Source of the DNA: an uncultured Collinsella sp.
GTDB lineage: Bacteria > Actinomycetota > Coriobacteriia > Coriobacteriales > Coriobacteriaceae
DNA length: 55,411 nt
Direction of reading: 5' to 3'
NCBI GenBank assembly: GCA_900542315.1
Contig: UQMV01000012.1
Span: 1 to 55,411, forward strand
Shown: positions 39,071 through 47,697 of the stretch, in pieces
How positions within the stretch are numbered: position 1 is the first letter of the stretch
Layout: each line of letters opens with the position of its first letter
Program-made: the position numbers and the translations under genes
The notes under the pieces: generated by a model
Database searches by the model: none
What the model saw: the letters and a program-made list of their open reading frames with translations, nothing else
Told to the model about the DNA's origin: nothing

Positions 39071-39607
39071 ATGTCTAAGCGTTGGTACGTCGTTCACACT
39101 TACTCTGGATACGAGAACCGCGTTAAGTCCGATCTCGAGCATCGCATCGAGACCATGGGCATGCAGGACCGTATCTTTGATATCGAGATTCCTATGGAGC
39201 GCGTCACTGAGATCAAAGAGGGTGGCAAGCGCGAGACCAAGGATTCCAAGATTTTCCCGGGTTATGTCCTGGTTCGCATGGAGATGGATGATGATGCTTG
39301 GACGTGTGTTCGCAACACGCCCGGCGTCACCGGTTTCCTGGGCGGCAATGGCAAGCCCGCTCCGCTTTCCCGCGACGAGTACAATAAGATGACTCGTCGT
39401 CCCGGTAAGGGCGATTCGCCCAAACGCACCTCGGTTGATATTGAGGTCGGTACGTCCGTCCGTGTCACCGATGGCCCGCTTACCGACTTTGATGGTAAGG
39501 TCTCCGAGGTTAACACCGAGGCAGGTAAGCTCAAGGTCACGCTGATGATCTTTGGCCGCGAGACGCCGGTCGAGCTCGACTTTAACCAGGTCGCTGTCAT
39601 CGCTTAA
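39071..39607 (+). CDS. nusG: Transcription termination/antitermination protein NusG
   Basis: Binds RNA polymerase and the ribosome or Rho. The NGN domain opens RWYVVHTYSGYENRVKSDLE, with KIFPGYVLVRMEMDD near residue 62 and TPGVTGFLGG near 82. The KOW domain, with VRVTDGPLTDFDGKVSEVN and FGRETPVELDFNQV, is at the C-terminus. 178 residues. It follows secE with no gap in the operon. Confidence 0.95.
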   Translation: MSKRWYVVHTYSGYENRVKSDLEHRIETMGMQDRIFDIEIPMERVTEIKEGGKRETKDSKIFPGYVLVRMEMDDDAWTCVRNTPGVTGFLGGNGKPAPLSRDEYNKMTRRPGKGDSPKRTSVDIEVGTSVRVTDGPLTDFDGKVSEVNTEAGKLKVTLMIFGRETPVELDFNQVAVIA

Positions 39608-39727
39608 GTTTTCGTCCGTTCGCGCGAGCGTGCTTCTTCTGTGACTGCTCATCTCAGGAGTGCTTCTAACACGTGCGTGCTTACGATATAGCAAGTACTT
39701 CACACTCGTGATTCGAAAGGAATGACC

Positions 39728-40156
39728 ATGGCTGAGAAGAAGGTTGCCAACGTCATTAAGCTCCAGATTCCTGCTGGTGCAGCTAACCCCGCTCCTCCCG
39801 TCGGCCCCGCCCTGGGCGCTGCTGGTGTGAACATCATGCAGTTCTGCCAGGCCTTTAACGCCGAGACGCAGGACAAGAAGGGCGACATCATCCCCGTTGA
39901 GATCACTGTCTACGAGGATAAGTCCTTCTCCTTCATCACCAAGACCCCGCCGGCGGCTCACCTCATCAAGAAGGAGCTGAACCTCAAGTCTGGTTCCGCT
40001 AAGCCTCAGGCCGACAAGGTTGGTCAGCTCTCCCAGGAGCAGCTCACCAAGATCGCCGAGATCAAGATGCCGGACCTCAATGCCAACGACATTGACGCCG
40101 CCAAGAAGATCATCGCCGGTACTGCCCGTTCCATGGGCGTCACCATCGCTGAGTAG
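39728..40156 (+). CDS. rplK: 50S ribosomal protein L11
   Basis: Part of the ribosomal GTPase centre. It carries the conserved KLQIPAGAANPAPPVGPALG start and the FITKTPPAA and GTARSMGV motifs. 142 residues. ATG 39728 is chosen over ATG 39722 because AAAGGA is at proper spacing only for the former. Confidence 0.96.
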   Translation: MAEKKVANVIKLQIPAGAANPAPPVGPALGAAGVNIMQFCQAFNAETQDKKGDIIPVEITVYEDKSFSFITKTPPAAHLIKKELNLKSGSAKPQADKVGQLSQEQLTKIAEIKMPDLNANDIDAAKKIIAGTARSMGVTIAE

Positions 40157-40174
40157 CGATTTCTTTAGGTAATG

Positions 40175-40200
40175 ACGGGTGCTCCGGCCGGGGCGCCCGT
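40175..40200 (+). other. Intercistronic hairpin between rplK and rplA
   Basis: ACGGGTGCTCC and GGGGCGCCCGT pair with two G-U pairs; no T run follows. A second small hairpin, GTGTGC/GCACAC, lies just after. One of them could be a processing or regulatory site, for example an L1 target, which is an inference from position. Confidence 0.4.
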
Positions 40201-40273
40201 TGAATGTGTGCAATAGGGCACACGATACGATGTGGGAGGGCTCACGCCCGTTTAACCACAGGAGGTAATGCAC

Positions 40274-40981
40274 ATGGCTAAGCATGGTAAGAGCTATAAC
40301 GCCGCTGCCGAGAAGATCGACCGCGCCACGCTCTACACCCCCCTTCAGGCTGCCAAGCTCATCAAGGAGCTCGACACCGCCAAGTTCGACGAGACCGTCG
40401 AGGCCCACTTCCGTCTGGGCATCGATACTCGTAAGGCTGACCAGAACATCCGTGGTTCCATCTCCCTGCCTCACGGCACCGGCAAGACCGTTCGTGTTGC
40501 CGTCTTCGCCGAGGGTGAGAAGGCCCGCGAGGCCGAGGCTGCCGGCGCCGACATCATCGGTTCCGACGAGCTCGTCGCCCAGATCCAGAAGGGCGAGATC
40601 AACTTCGACGCCGCTATCGCTACGCCGAACATGATGGCCAAGGTTGGCCGCATCGGTAAGATCCTTGGTCCCCGTGGCCTCATGCCGAACCCCAAGCTCG
40701 GCACCGTGACCATGGACGTCGCCAAGATGGTCTCCGAGCTCAAGGCTGGCCGCGTTGAGTACCGCGCCGACCGCTACGGCATCTGCCACGTGCCCCTGGG
40801 CAAGAAGTCCTTCTCTGAGCAGCAGCTCGTCGAGAACTACGCTGCCCTGTACACCGAGATCCTGCGCGTCAAGCCCTCTTCTGCTAAGGGCAAGTACGTC
40901 AAGTCCATCTCCGTGTCTTCCACCATGGGCCCTGGCGTCAAGGTCGATCCCGCTGTCCAGCGTGACTTCCTGGCTGAGTAA
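40274..40981 (+). CDS. rplA: 50S ribosomal protein L1
   Basis: Binds 23S rRNA at the L1 stalk and often represses its own operon. Motifs include FDETVEAHFRLGID, RGSISLPHGTGK and the highly conserved GKILGPRGLMPNPKLGTVT. 235 residues. ATG 40274 has GGAGG eight bases upstream; the ATG at 40268 is too close. It is followed by a strong terminator, so rplJ-rplL are not adjacent here. Confidence 0.96.
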   Translation: MAKHGKSYNAAAEKIDRATLYTPLQAAKLIKELDTAKFDETVEAHFRLGIDTRKADQNIRGSISLPHGTGKTVRVAVFAEGEKAREAEAAGADIIGSDELVAQIQKGEINFDAAIATPNMMAKVGRIGKILGPRGLMPNPKLGTVTMDVAKMVSELKAGRVEYRADRYGICHVPLGKKSFSEQQLVENYAALYTEILRVKPSSAKGKYVKSISVSSTMGPGVKVDPAVQRDFLAE

Positions 40982-41019
40982 CTGCTAGTTACTGCCTGAG
41001 CAAAGCAAGCATTGCTAAA

Positions 41020-41056
41020 GAAACCCGGTTCTGCCTTGTGCAGGACCGGGTTTCTT
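41020..41056 (+). terminator. Terminator after rplA
   Basis: GAAACCCGGTTCTGC and GCAGGACCGGGTTTC form a long stem (one mismatch), followed by TTGCT. Confidence 0.85.
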
Positions 41057-41069
41057 GCTATCGCGTCAA

Positions 41070-41108
41070 AACCACCACAAAGGGGACGGTCTCCCCTTTG
41101 TGGTGGTT
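41070..41108. repeat. Palindromic element with GGGGAC core, AACCACCAC arms
   Basis: AACCACCACAAAGGGGA and TCCCCTTTGTGGTGGTT are perfect 17-bp complements around a five-base centre. It overlaps the stop region of the metallophosphoesterase gene. Confidence 0.85.
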
Positions 41109-41817
41109 ACCAGGGTGTTCTGGCTGTTGAGGACTCGATGGCATCGTGGCGTTTGAGCTCGCGGCGCATGGTTTGCGAATTGAGCCAGGCTGCCTGCCAG
41201 CCACGGATGGGGTAGCGCGTCTGGTCGAGCTCAAACTGCGTATAGCCGCAGGCGTTGATGATCGTCGTTCCACACACATGCTGCCGCTTGCGCTGAAAAT
41301 CGTAACCGTAGCTTTGGTGTACATGCCCATGCACCATGTAGTCGGCCCCCCAGGACTCAAGCGCCGTGTTAAAGCACTCAAACCCTCGATGCGGCAGATC
41401 GTCCAGATCACCCATACCGGCGGCGGGTGCATGGGTAAGCAGAATGTCGCACCCGCCGACCATCCTAACCTTACGCGACAGCTTACGCATGCGCTTGGAC
41501 ATCTCGCGTTCGGTGTACATGTTGGCGCCGTCGCGATAACGCATGGACCCGCCAAGGCCCGCAATGCGAATCCCTCGGTACGTGTACACGCTGTCTTCCA
41601 CGCAGATACATCCGCCCGGTGCATGACGTGCGTAGCGATCATCGTGATTGCCGCGTACGTAGATGAGCGGTTTGTTGATGACTGTGACCAAAAACTCAAG
41701 ATAGTCCGGGTCCAGATCGCCGGCGGACAAAATCAGGTCGACACCCTCAAAGCGTTCCTTGCGAAAGCACTCCCAAAGGCATCGTTCTTCGGTATCGGCT
41801 ATGGCAAGGATCTTCAT
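41107..41817 (-). CDS. Metallophosphoesterase (calcineurin-like)
   Basis: 236 residues. Metal-binding motifs run in order: a shortened first motif IADTEERC (usual DxH replaced by D-T-E), LILSAGDLDPDYLEFL (GDxD), YVRGNHDDRYA (GNHD), LLTHAPAA and VHGHVHQSYG (GHxH). The substrate is unknown. The ATG overlaps the stop of the upstream ParB-like/BMP gene by four bases, so the two are made together. Its 3' end runs into a palindromic repeat. Confidence 0.85.
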   Translation of the reverse strand: MKILAIADTEERCLWECFRKERFEGVDLILSAGDLDPDYLEFLVTVINKPLIYVRGNHDDRYARHAPGGCICVEDSVYTYRGIRIAGLGGSMRYRDGANMYTEREMSKRMRKLSRKVRMVGGCDILLTHAPAAGMGDLDDLPHRGFECFNTALESWGADYMVHGHVHQSYGYDFQRKRQHVCGTTIINACGYTQFELDQTRYPIRGWQAAWLNSQTMRRELKRHDAIESSTARTPW

Positions 41818-43730
41818 AGGGCGGTAACTCCCGGCTCATCGTCGAGCTGCGGAATGGTGCCCACCACGTTGTCCGCCAGCCAATTCATCTCGACAATCTG
41901 CGTGCTCGGCAACGGAGGGAAGCCTTCGATCTGTACCACGCCGTTCTGGCTGTGGAGCTCGCCGCCAAAGGGGTTGATGGAGCCCTCGACAATGCCGTTG
42001 CGGAGCAACTGCACGAGTTTGCGCGTCTGGTAGGGTAGGCCCGGAGCGTAGCGGATGTCGATAACGCCGGAGCTCATGCCGTACCAGTAGTTGACGGCGC
42101 GCACTTGGTTGTCGTCGCTGGTCTCGTCCCACGTGCCGTGCAGAAGGCTGCGAACGATGAGCTCGTAGTAACGGCCCCAGTTCCATACGGGCATGGCGAT
42201 GCCGGTGACTTTGCCGTCGACCAAGCGGTGAAGCCCGTAGGCCGTTGGGTCTTCGAGCGACTTTGACATGTCAGCGCCGGTCATGACACTCACGCCTTCG
42301 CGGCACATGGCCTCGGCAAGACCACCGGCGGGCACATCGCCCCAGGTCAGGATAATTTGCGCGCGGGGGTCGAGCAGCGAGGCGCCAATCGCAAAGGCAT
42401 TGATCTCGCTGAGTGCGCCCGAGGCGAAGACCGACGCGTGGTAACCGATGCGGTGGTTGTCCGCCATGCTGGCGGCAAGGGCGCCCAGCAGAAACTTTGC
42501 CTCGTACATCTTTCCAAAATACGAGCGTACGCTTTGGTGGGGAAGGCCGATAGAGCAGTTGAGGAACCGAACCTGGGGATACTCAACGGCAGCTCTGAGC
42601 GTGTATTCCATCAGGCGGTGCGAGGTCGAGAAGATGACGTTGTCTCCATGTTTGACAGCCGTTTCCACGGCGGCGTAGAACACGTCCGGATCGTGACAGT
42701 CCTCGAACGCCTCGGTGCGCACGATACCGTCAAAGTGCTCATCGAGATACTGACGTCCTTGGTCGTGCAGACTGTCCCAGCTCGACGCCGCACAGGGGAA
42801 CTCATGGATAAAGGCGATGCGCAGGGGGTTGGCCGCCGAGTAGACGGTCTTGCCCATAAAGAAGTTGAGCACGCCGGAGGTGGACTTGGCGGGCGTCTCC
42901 TCCTCGTCGACGCTCGGCGCTTCGACGAGATCGACCTTGTCCTCGTCATTTTTGCCGGCAATGACCAGCTCGCGCCAAATCTTGCACAGGCGGTTTACGA
43001 CGATATCCGTCGGCGTATCCAGCAGGCGGTCCTGGTTGTACACATTGAGGTACACGAGCATGGCGTCGGCGGGCGTAATGTCCAGGTGATCGCCGCCAGC
43101 GCGAAGGTAGGCACGCTTAAAGAGCAAGAAGGTGTGGCGCAGGTAGTCGACCTTTTTCTGCGGCCATTTTTCGATAAGGTTCCGACCGAGCATCTTGGCG
43201 AGCGTTTCGTAGCTTCCCTCACGCGAGAACTCGATCTCGTATAGGGGGCAGACGCGCCAAAACGCGCAGAACTCACCGTACAGGCGGCTTTCGACGGAAT
43301 CCCATGTGCCGGGGTAGAGACGGGTGACCTTGGCCGAAACTGTCGGGGCGTCCAGGAATTTGAGGACACTGACGCGTTTGTTGCCTTCCTGGACATAGAA
43401 CCGATGCATGAACTCGGTGACGATGATGGGGTCGCGATAGCCCTCGGTTACCTGGATGTCGTAGAGGTTGGACCACTTGCGGGCGAACTCGGTGTTAAAC
43501 GGCAGCAGGGGCATAAAGTTGCATGAAAAGGCGGACTGACGGCCTTTGGTGACCGTGCCGACGACCATTTCGAGCGGAATATCCCTTAGGCCGACATTCT
43601 CTCGCTGACCTAAGGGGAGTTGAGCAACCAAGCTATCGAGGTCCGTAAGGTATGGATGCTCGCTTTGGCTGATGGCGCGACGGCGTCCCTGCTCGCCGCG
43701 CTTGCGTGCTTGACGATAGGCCTCTTCCAT
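41814..43730 (-). CDS. ParB-like domain fused to BMP (PnrA-like) substrate-binding domain
   Basis: 638 residues without a signal peptide or lipobox. The N-terminal 130 residues include FYVQEGNKRVSVLKFLDA, a ParB/Srx-like motif, followed by a helical domain to about 270. From LRIAFIHEFPCAASSWDSLH near 300 the rest matches the BMP/PnrA periplasmic-type fold that binds nucleosides (RVRFLNCS-like core, YEAKFLLGALAASM, WGDVPAGGL). A cytoplasmic BMP domain would sense rather than import its ligand. AGGGAG precedes the ATG. It is coupled to the metallophosphoesterase. Confidence 0.75.
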   Translation of the reverse strand: MEEAYRQARKRGEQGRRRAISQSEHPYLTDLDSLVAQLPLGQRENVGLRDIPLEMVVGTVTKGRQSAFSCNFMPLLPFNTEFARKWSNLYDIQVTEGYRDPIIVTEFMHRFYVQEGNKRVSVLKFLDAPTVSAKVTRLYPGTWDSVESRLYGEFCAFWRVCPLYEIEFSREGSYETLAKMLGRNLIEKWPQKKVDYLRHTFLLFKRAYLRAGGDHLDITPADAMLVYLNVYNQDRLLDTPTDIVVNRLCKIWRELVIAGKNDEDKVDLVEAPSVDEEETPAKSTSGVLNFFMGKTVYSAANPLRIAFIHEFPCAASSWDSLHDQGRQYLDEHFDGIVRTEAFEDCHDPDVFYAAVETAVKHGDNVIFSTSHRLMEYTLRAAVEYPQVRFLNCSIGLPHQSVRSYFGKMYEAKFLLGALAASMADNHRIGYHASVFASGALSEINAFAIGASLLDPRAQIILTWGDVPAGGLAEAMCREGVSVMTGADMSKSLEDPTAYGLHRLVDGKVTGIAMPVWNWGRYYELIVRSLLHGTWDETSDDNQVRAVNYWYGMSSGVIDIRYAPGLPYQTRKLVQLLRNGIVEGSINPFGGELHSQNGVVQIEGFPPLPSTQIVEMNWLADNVVGTIPQLDDEPGVTAL

Positions 43731-43786
43731 GGTGTCTACTCCCTTAGTCGTTTAAACAACGATATGAACCATGGTACCACGAATGA

Positions 43787-43825
43787 AAACCACTACAAAG
43801 ATGCCTGTCCCCTTTGCGGTGGTTT
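43787..43825. repeat. Palindromic element with CTGTCCCC core, AAACCACTAC arms
   Basis: AAACCACTACAAAG pairs with CTTTGCGGTGGTTT (two G-U or mismatched positions) around a core with CCTGTCC. It touches the MscS stop codon. Confidence 0.7.
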
Positions 43826-44591
43826 AGGCGATGATGGGGGCGATGGCGCGGATGCAGGCGTCGGCTGCCGTGAAAGTAGTGTTGTCGTCGCTGACGATAA
43901 AGATGATCTTGCCCTTGATGCCAAAGTCGCCGATCTCGCTAAAGAGCACATAGGGCTCCTTGTCAAAGCTCGAGATGGGAAGCACGGCGGTCTTGGTGGC
44001 GCTGGTCAGCTCGTCTGCCAGTGCGTCGAGCGAGGCCCACTTGGACGTGTCCTTTACGGCAACGGGCACAGCCACACGCCCAAAGGGCATGAGGTGCACG
44101 AGCGTGTTCTTGGAGATATTTGAGTTGGGGACGATGATGGTCTGCCCACAGGCATCCTCAATCGTTGTATGGCGCCAAGTGATGTCTTGGACAACGCCGG
44201 ATACGCCGCCGACCTCGATATTGTCGCCGGGTTTGATGATGCCCATAAAGGTCACCTGCATGCCGCCGATAAGGTTTGATAACGTGTCCTGAAAGCCGAG
44301 CGAGATGGCGATGCCGCCGACGCCAAGAGCGGCGACAAGCGCGTTTGCGTTAATGCCAAAACAGTTGTCGAGGATAAAGCTGCCGCCAATCATCCAGATG
44401 ACGGCGCGCGCGATGTTGATGAAGATACTCGATGCCGGAAGCGGGTTATCGTCTCGGTTAAGCAGATGGTTCAGGGTCTTGGATACGACCTTGGCGGCGA
44501 CGGCGGTGCCTATCGCCAAGATGACGGCCCAGATGATGTTGTGGACCCACCGTTGCTCAAAGAAATGAAGAATCGGCTCAAACAATTCCAT
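43824..44591 (-). CDS. Small-conductance mechanosensitive channel (MscS family)
   Basis: 255 residues from the ATG at 44591, chosen because AGGAGG lies upstream. Three membrane helices occupy the first 130 residues; the pore helix is rich in Gly and Ala (VAALGVGGIAISLGFQDTLS). The MscS beta domain follows, with GDNIEVGGVSGVVQDITWR and IVPNSNISKNTLVH. It is expected to open under hypo-osmotic stress. A palindromic repeat follows the gene. Confidence 0.9.
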   Translation of the reverse strand: MELFEPILHFFEQRWVHNIIWAVILAIGTAVAAKVVSKTLNHLLNRDDNPLPASSIFINIARAVIWMIGGSFILDNCFGINANALVAALGVGGIAISLGFQDTLSNLIGGMQVTFMGIIKPGDNIEVGGVSGVVQDITWRHTTIEDACGQTIIVPNSNISKNTLVHLMPFGRVAVPVAVKDTSKWASLDALADELTSATKTAVLPISSFDKEPYVLFSEIGDFGIKGKIIFIVSDDNTTFTAADACIRAIAPIIA

Positions 44592-44635
44592 GTAGGGAAA
44601 ACCTCCTAATGATCGTTCAACCATGATACCCACCA

Positions 44636-44669
44636 AGAAGCCCGTCCGATCAAATTCGGACGGGCTTCT
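44636..44669. terminator. Hairpin between the mscS-like and nucleotidase genes
   Basis: AGAAGCCCGTCCGA and TCGGACGGGCTTCT are perfect complements with a six-base loop. It lies 51 bases after the nucleotidase stop and probably terminates that minus-strand transcript. Confidence 0.75.
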
Positions 44670-44720
44670 GTGCTCGATATAAGGTTTACGCGGCGGGGCT
44701 GTAAGGCCCGGCGGTGTAGC

Positions 44721-46745
44721 TTAGCGTCGACGCTTCCAAATAATACCGAGCATGATGACGATGACGCCGCCGATAAGGCACGCGCCAACTACTGCCAGCG
44801 TGCGGTCTCCCGTTGCGGCGAGCTTACCGGTCGTCTTCTTGGTGATGACCTTCGTGGTCGTCGTGTCCGTCTTAGGCGAGGGCTTAGGCGTCGGGGCCGG
44901 TGTGGGCGTGGGGTCCACGGCTGCGGAGCCGAAGCCGATGGTGCCGGCGAGCCCGGCCATCTTGCTCTCCCAGCCGTTCTGCCCAATCAGCGCCCTCAGC
45001 GCCGCCTCGCACGTGCCCCACTCGGTGTACTTGGTGGCGTGTGCAAAGGTGGGAAAGTCGGTCGTGTTGGTAATGATGTAGTTGTTGGTGGCGACGGTAT
45101 AGGTCTTGGCGGGGTCGAGCGTACTGCCGTCCTTGGTGAGTGTGGCACTCACAATGCGCTTGCCTTCGGGCTGCGTCCAATCAATCGTCACGTTGATGCC
45201 GCCAAAGGAGAGAACGCTGCCAGAGTCATCGCGCCACTTGTACTTGTCTTGCGCCTCCTGCTCGGTATGGCCGGCTGCCACGTAGGCTTGCTGAAGCTCG
45301 TAGCTGTGATTACACTCGTCGCTGATTTGCAGCGAGTGCTCGAGTGCTGCGAGGAAGTCCGCGCCGGTCATGGTCCAGGTTTCCACGGTGTTGCCGTAGG
45401 GCGAGATGGCGATGACGTTGCCGGCGGTCACGTTGCCCGCCGCGATGCCGCCGCGGATGCCGCCAGCGTTTTCGATAGCGAGGTCCGCGCCCGTCAGGGC
45501 AAGATAGGAGCCGCAAATCACGTGGCCGATGGTCTGGGCCTTGGTGGTGTCGCCCTCCTTGCTGGGGCGGAAATCGGTGGTGCGCACCATTTCCCAACCA
45601 TGCGTGCCTGTGGCGTCCTCGCCGTAGAAATAGTTGGTGGCGGATGTGCCGAGCACCTTGTTCGATTCGTTTTCAAAGGCCTCGTCGAGCGGCTTGATCT
45701 TGTTGCGGACGTCTTCAAGGCGGCTTTGGTAGTCGGAGCCCTTGTCGGGGTCTGCCAAAAGGTCGATGACGTTCTTGGCGGTGTAGAGCCTCTCGTCGCT
45801 GCCGTCTGCAGGGACCGTGACCGTGTCATCGTTGGTCGTCTCGGTGCCATTCGTGTCGTACCTGTACGGAATGGAAAGCAGCCCCACCTCGGCAAAGGCG
45901 CTGCCTGCCTCGACAACGTGGATCGTCTTGCCGTCGGCTCCCGTCACCTTTTCGTTAAGGTTGATGTGCTCGTGGCCTGCGATAAGGGCATCGACGCCGG
46001 CGAGTTGTGTGGCAAAGGTCTTGGCGTCGAGCGTGTGCGCGATACACACAACAACATCGCAGCCCTCCTTGCGCAGCTGCTCTGCCTCGGTATTGATGGC
46101 GTTCGCGGCACTCGAGAAGCTGGTGCCCGCGACCAGGTCCGCGCGCAGCGAGGAACCTAGCGACTCATCCATGGCTCCGATAACGCCGACCTTAATCTTG
46201 TAGTTAAACGTGGAACTGTCCTCGCCGTCCTTCCAAGTGCGGTTGAGCGTCTTCGTGATGCTCGAGCTCCATACGCCGCTCGTAGACTTCGCGTTCGCGC
46301 AGAGCATGGCGAAGGGCGTGCCGGTGGTGCTGTAGCCGGTCATGGTGCGGAGTTTGTCCGCGCCGTAGCTCCAGTCGTGGTTGCCTGGCGTGGTCGCGTC
46401 GTAGCCGTCGGCGTAGAAGGTGTCCATGAGCTCGGCGATGCTCTTGCCCTCGCTCATGGTGGCAAAGGACTGCCCGTGGAAGGTGTCGCCTGCATCGAGC
46501 AGAAGATCGGGGGCGCTGCCTTGGGCGCTATAGAGAACCGCCAGTCCGTCAAAGCCGACAGTGCCGGTGCCCTTGCTTGCGTTGTAGCTGTACTTGTAGC
46601 TGCCGTGGATGTCGTTGGTGTGCATGACGGCCACGGAGCCGTCAATAGCGGCGGGCAGGTTCCCCGCGAAAGCGAGGCTTGGGATGCCTGCGAGCGCGCC
46701 GGCAAACAACGCGGCGGCTAACGCAAGGCGGGGGAGTCTTTTCAT
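44721..46745 (-). CDS. Cell-wall-anchored 5'-nucleotidase/2',3'-cyclic phosphodiesterase family protein
   Basis: 674 residues. A signal peptide (MKRLPRLALAAALFAGALAG) is followed by a metallophosphatase domain with HTNDIHGS near residue 42, DAGDTFHGQ near 86, TPGNHDWSYG near 117 and AGHEHINL, and then a 5'-nucleotidase C-terminal domain with NAGGIRGGI and ISPYGNTVETWTMTG. After a Thr/Pro-rich linker, LAATGDRTLAVVGACLIGGV and a terminal RRR form a sortase signal (LAATG in place of LPxTG). It probably degrades nucleotides at the surface. Confidence 0.9.
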   Translation of the reverse strand: MKRLPRLALAAALFAGALAGIPSLAFAGNLPAAIDGSVAVMHTNDIHGSYKYSYNASKGTGTVGFDGLAVLYSAQGSAPDLLLDAGDTFHGQSFATMSEGKSIAELMDTFYADGYDATTPGNHDWSYGADKLRTMTGYSTTGTPFAMLCANAKSTSGVWSSSITKTLNRTWKDGEDSSTFNYKIKVGVIGAMDESLGSSLRADLVAGTSFSSAANAINTEAEQLRKEGCDVVVCIAHTLDAKTFATQLAGVDALIAGHEHINLNEKVTGADGKTIHVVEAGSAFAEVGLLSIPYRYDTNGTETTNDDTVTVPADGSDERLYTAKNVIDLLADPDKGSDYQSRLEDVRNKIKPLDEAFENESNKVLGTSATNYFYGEDATGTHGWEMVRTTDFRPSKEGDTTKAQTIGHVICGSYLALTGADLAIENAGGIRGGIAAGNVTAGNVIAISPYGNTVETWTMTGADFLAALEHSLQISDECNHSYELQQAYVAAGHTEQEAQDKYKWRDDSGSVLSFGGINVTIDWTQPEGKRIVSATLTKDGSTLDPAKTYTVATNNYIITNTTDFPTFAHATKYTEWGTCEAALRALIGQNGWESKMAGLAGTIGFGSAAVDPTPTPAPTPKPSPKTDTTTTKVITKKTTGKLAATGDRTLAVVGACLIGGVIVIMLGIIWKRRR

Positions 46746-46809
46746 GGCAGTTTCCTTAGTCCTTAGCCAGAATGTCTGGTTGAATATCGGATTATCGACA
46801 TAATATGCG

Positions 46810-46849
46810 AAAACCGCCGCAAGGGCGTCTGTCCCTTAGCGGCGGTTTT
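46810..46849. repeat. Palindromic element, AAAACCGCCGC arms
   Basis: AAAACCGCCGCAAGGG pairs with CCCTTAGCGGCGGTTTT with one bulged base, around the core CGTCTGT. It lies 65 bases upstream of the nucleotidase start. Confidence 0.75.
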
Positions 46850-46865
46850 GACGTTTGCGCAGATA

Positions 46866-46904
46866 AAACCTGCCAAAATAAACCTGTCCCTTTTTGGTAG
46901 GTTT
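46866..46904. repeat. Palindromic element, AACCTGCC/GGGACAGG type, copy 2
   Basis: AAACCTGCCAAAA and TTTTGGTAGGTTT flank a core that on the minus strand reads AGGGACAGGTTTA. Apart from a few bases it is the reverse complement of 6665-6701. It overlaps the ABC ATPase stop codon. Confidence 0.8.
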
Positions 46905-47697
46905 AGCTTAGCAGCATGCGGTCGTTGGCGAGCTCGCCGCCCGAGACCTCCTCGAACTTCTGCAGCAGGTCGGCTACGGTGAGCGACTTCTTCTCATCGC
47001 CCGCCACGTCGTAGATCACGTGGCCTTCGTGCATCATGATCAAACGGTTGCCCAGGCGGATAGCGTCGTTCATGTTGTGCGTGACCATGAGCGTGGTCAG
47101 GTGGTTCTCGTCGACGATTTCCTCGGTCAGGTTGAGCACCTTAGAGGCCGTCTTGGGGTCGAGGGCCGCGGTGTGCTCGTCGAGCAGCAGCAGGCGCGGC
47201 CTAGTGAGCGTGGCCATCAGCAGGGTGAGCGCCTGGCGCTGGCCGCCCGAGAGCAGGCCGACCTTGGCGTTGAGACGCGTGTCCAGACCAAGGTCCAGGC
47301 GCTTGAGCAGCTCAACGTACTCATCTTTCTCGGCCTTGGTGACGCCCCACGAAAGGCCGCGACGCTGGCCACGGCGCTTGGCGAGGGCCAGGTTTTCGGC
47401 GATCTGCATGTCGGCAGCGGTACCGCGCATGGGGTCCTGAAACACGCGGCCCAGGTACTTGGCGCGCTGCGACTCGCTCAGGCGCGAGATGTCGGTGCCG
47501 TCGAGCTCGATAACGCCCGAATCGAGCGGATACACGCCGGCGATCATGTTGAGCAGCGTGGACTTGCCGGCGCCGTTGCCGCCGATCACGGTTACAAAGT
47601 CGCCGTCGTTAAGGGTGAGGTCGACACCGGTAAGAGCGCGCTTCTCGGTGACGGTGCCCTTGTTAAAGGTCTTTTTGACGTGCGAGAGCTTAAGCAT
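46903..47697 (-). CDS. ABC transporter ATP-binding protein (COG1101-type)
   Basis: 264 residues. Walker A is GGNGAGKSTLL near residue 41, the signature motif LLSGGQRQALTLL near 145, Walker B LLLLDEHTAALD near 167, and the switch His is in THNMNDAI. The ATG at 47697 overlaps the permease stop by eight bases. With the permease and lipoprotein it forms the three-gene importer COG2984/COG4120/COG1101, some members of which carry tryptophan (TrpXYZ). No T-box was seen upstream, so the substrate is open. Confidence 0.9.
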   Translation of the reverse strand: MLKLSHVKKTFNKGTVTEKRALTGVDLTLNDGDFVTVIGGNGAGKSTLLNMIAGVYPLDSGVIELDGTDISRLSESQRAKYLGRVFQDPMRGTAADMQIAENLALAKRRGQRRGLSWGVTKAEKDEYVELLKRLDLGLDTRLNAKVGLLSGGQRQALTLLMATLTRPRLLLLDEHTAALDPKTASKVLNLTEEIVDENHLTTLMVTHNMNDAIRLGNRLIMMHEGHVIYDVAGDEKKSLTVADLLQKFEEVSGGELANDRMLLS

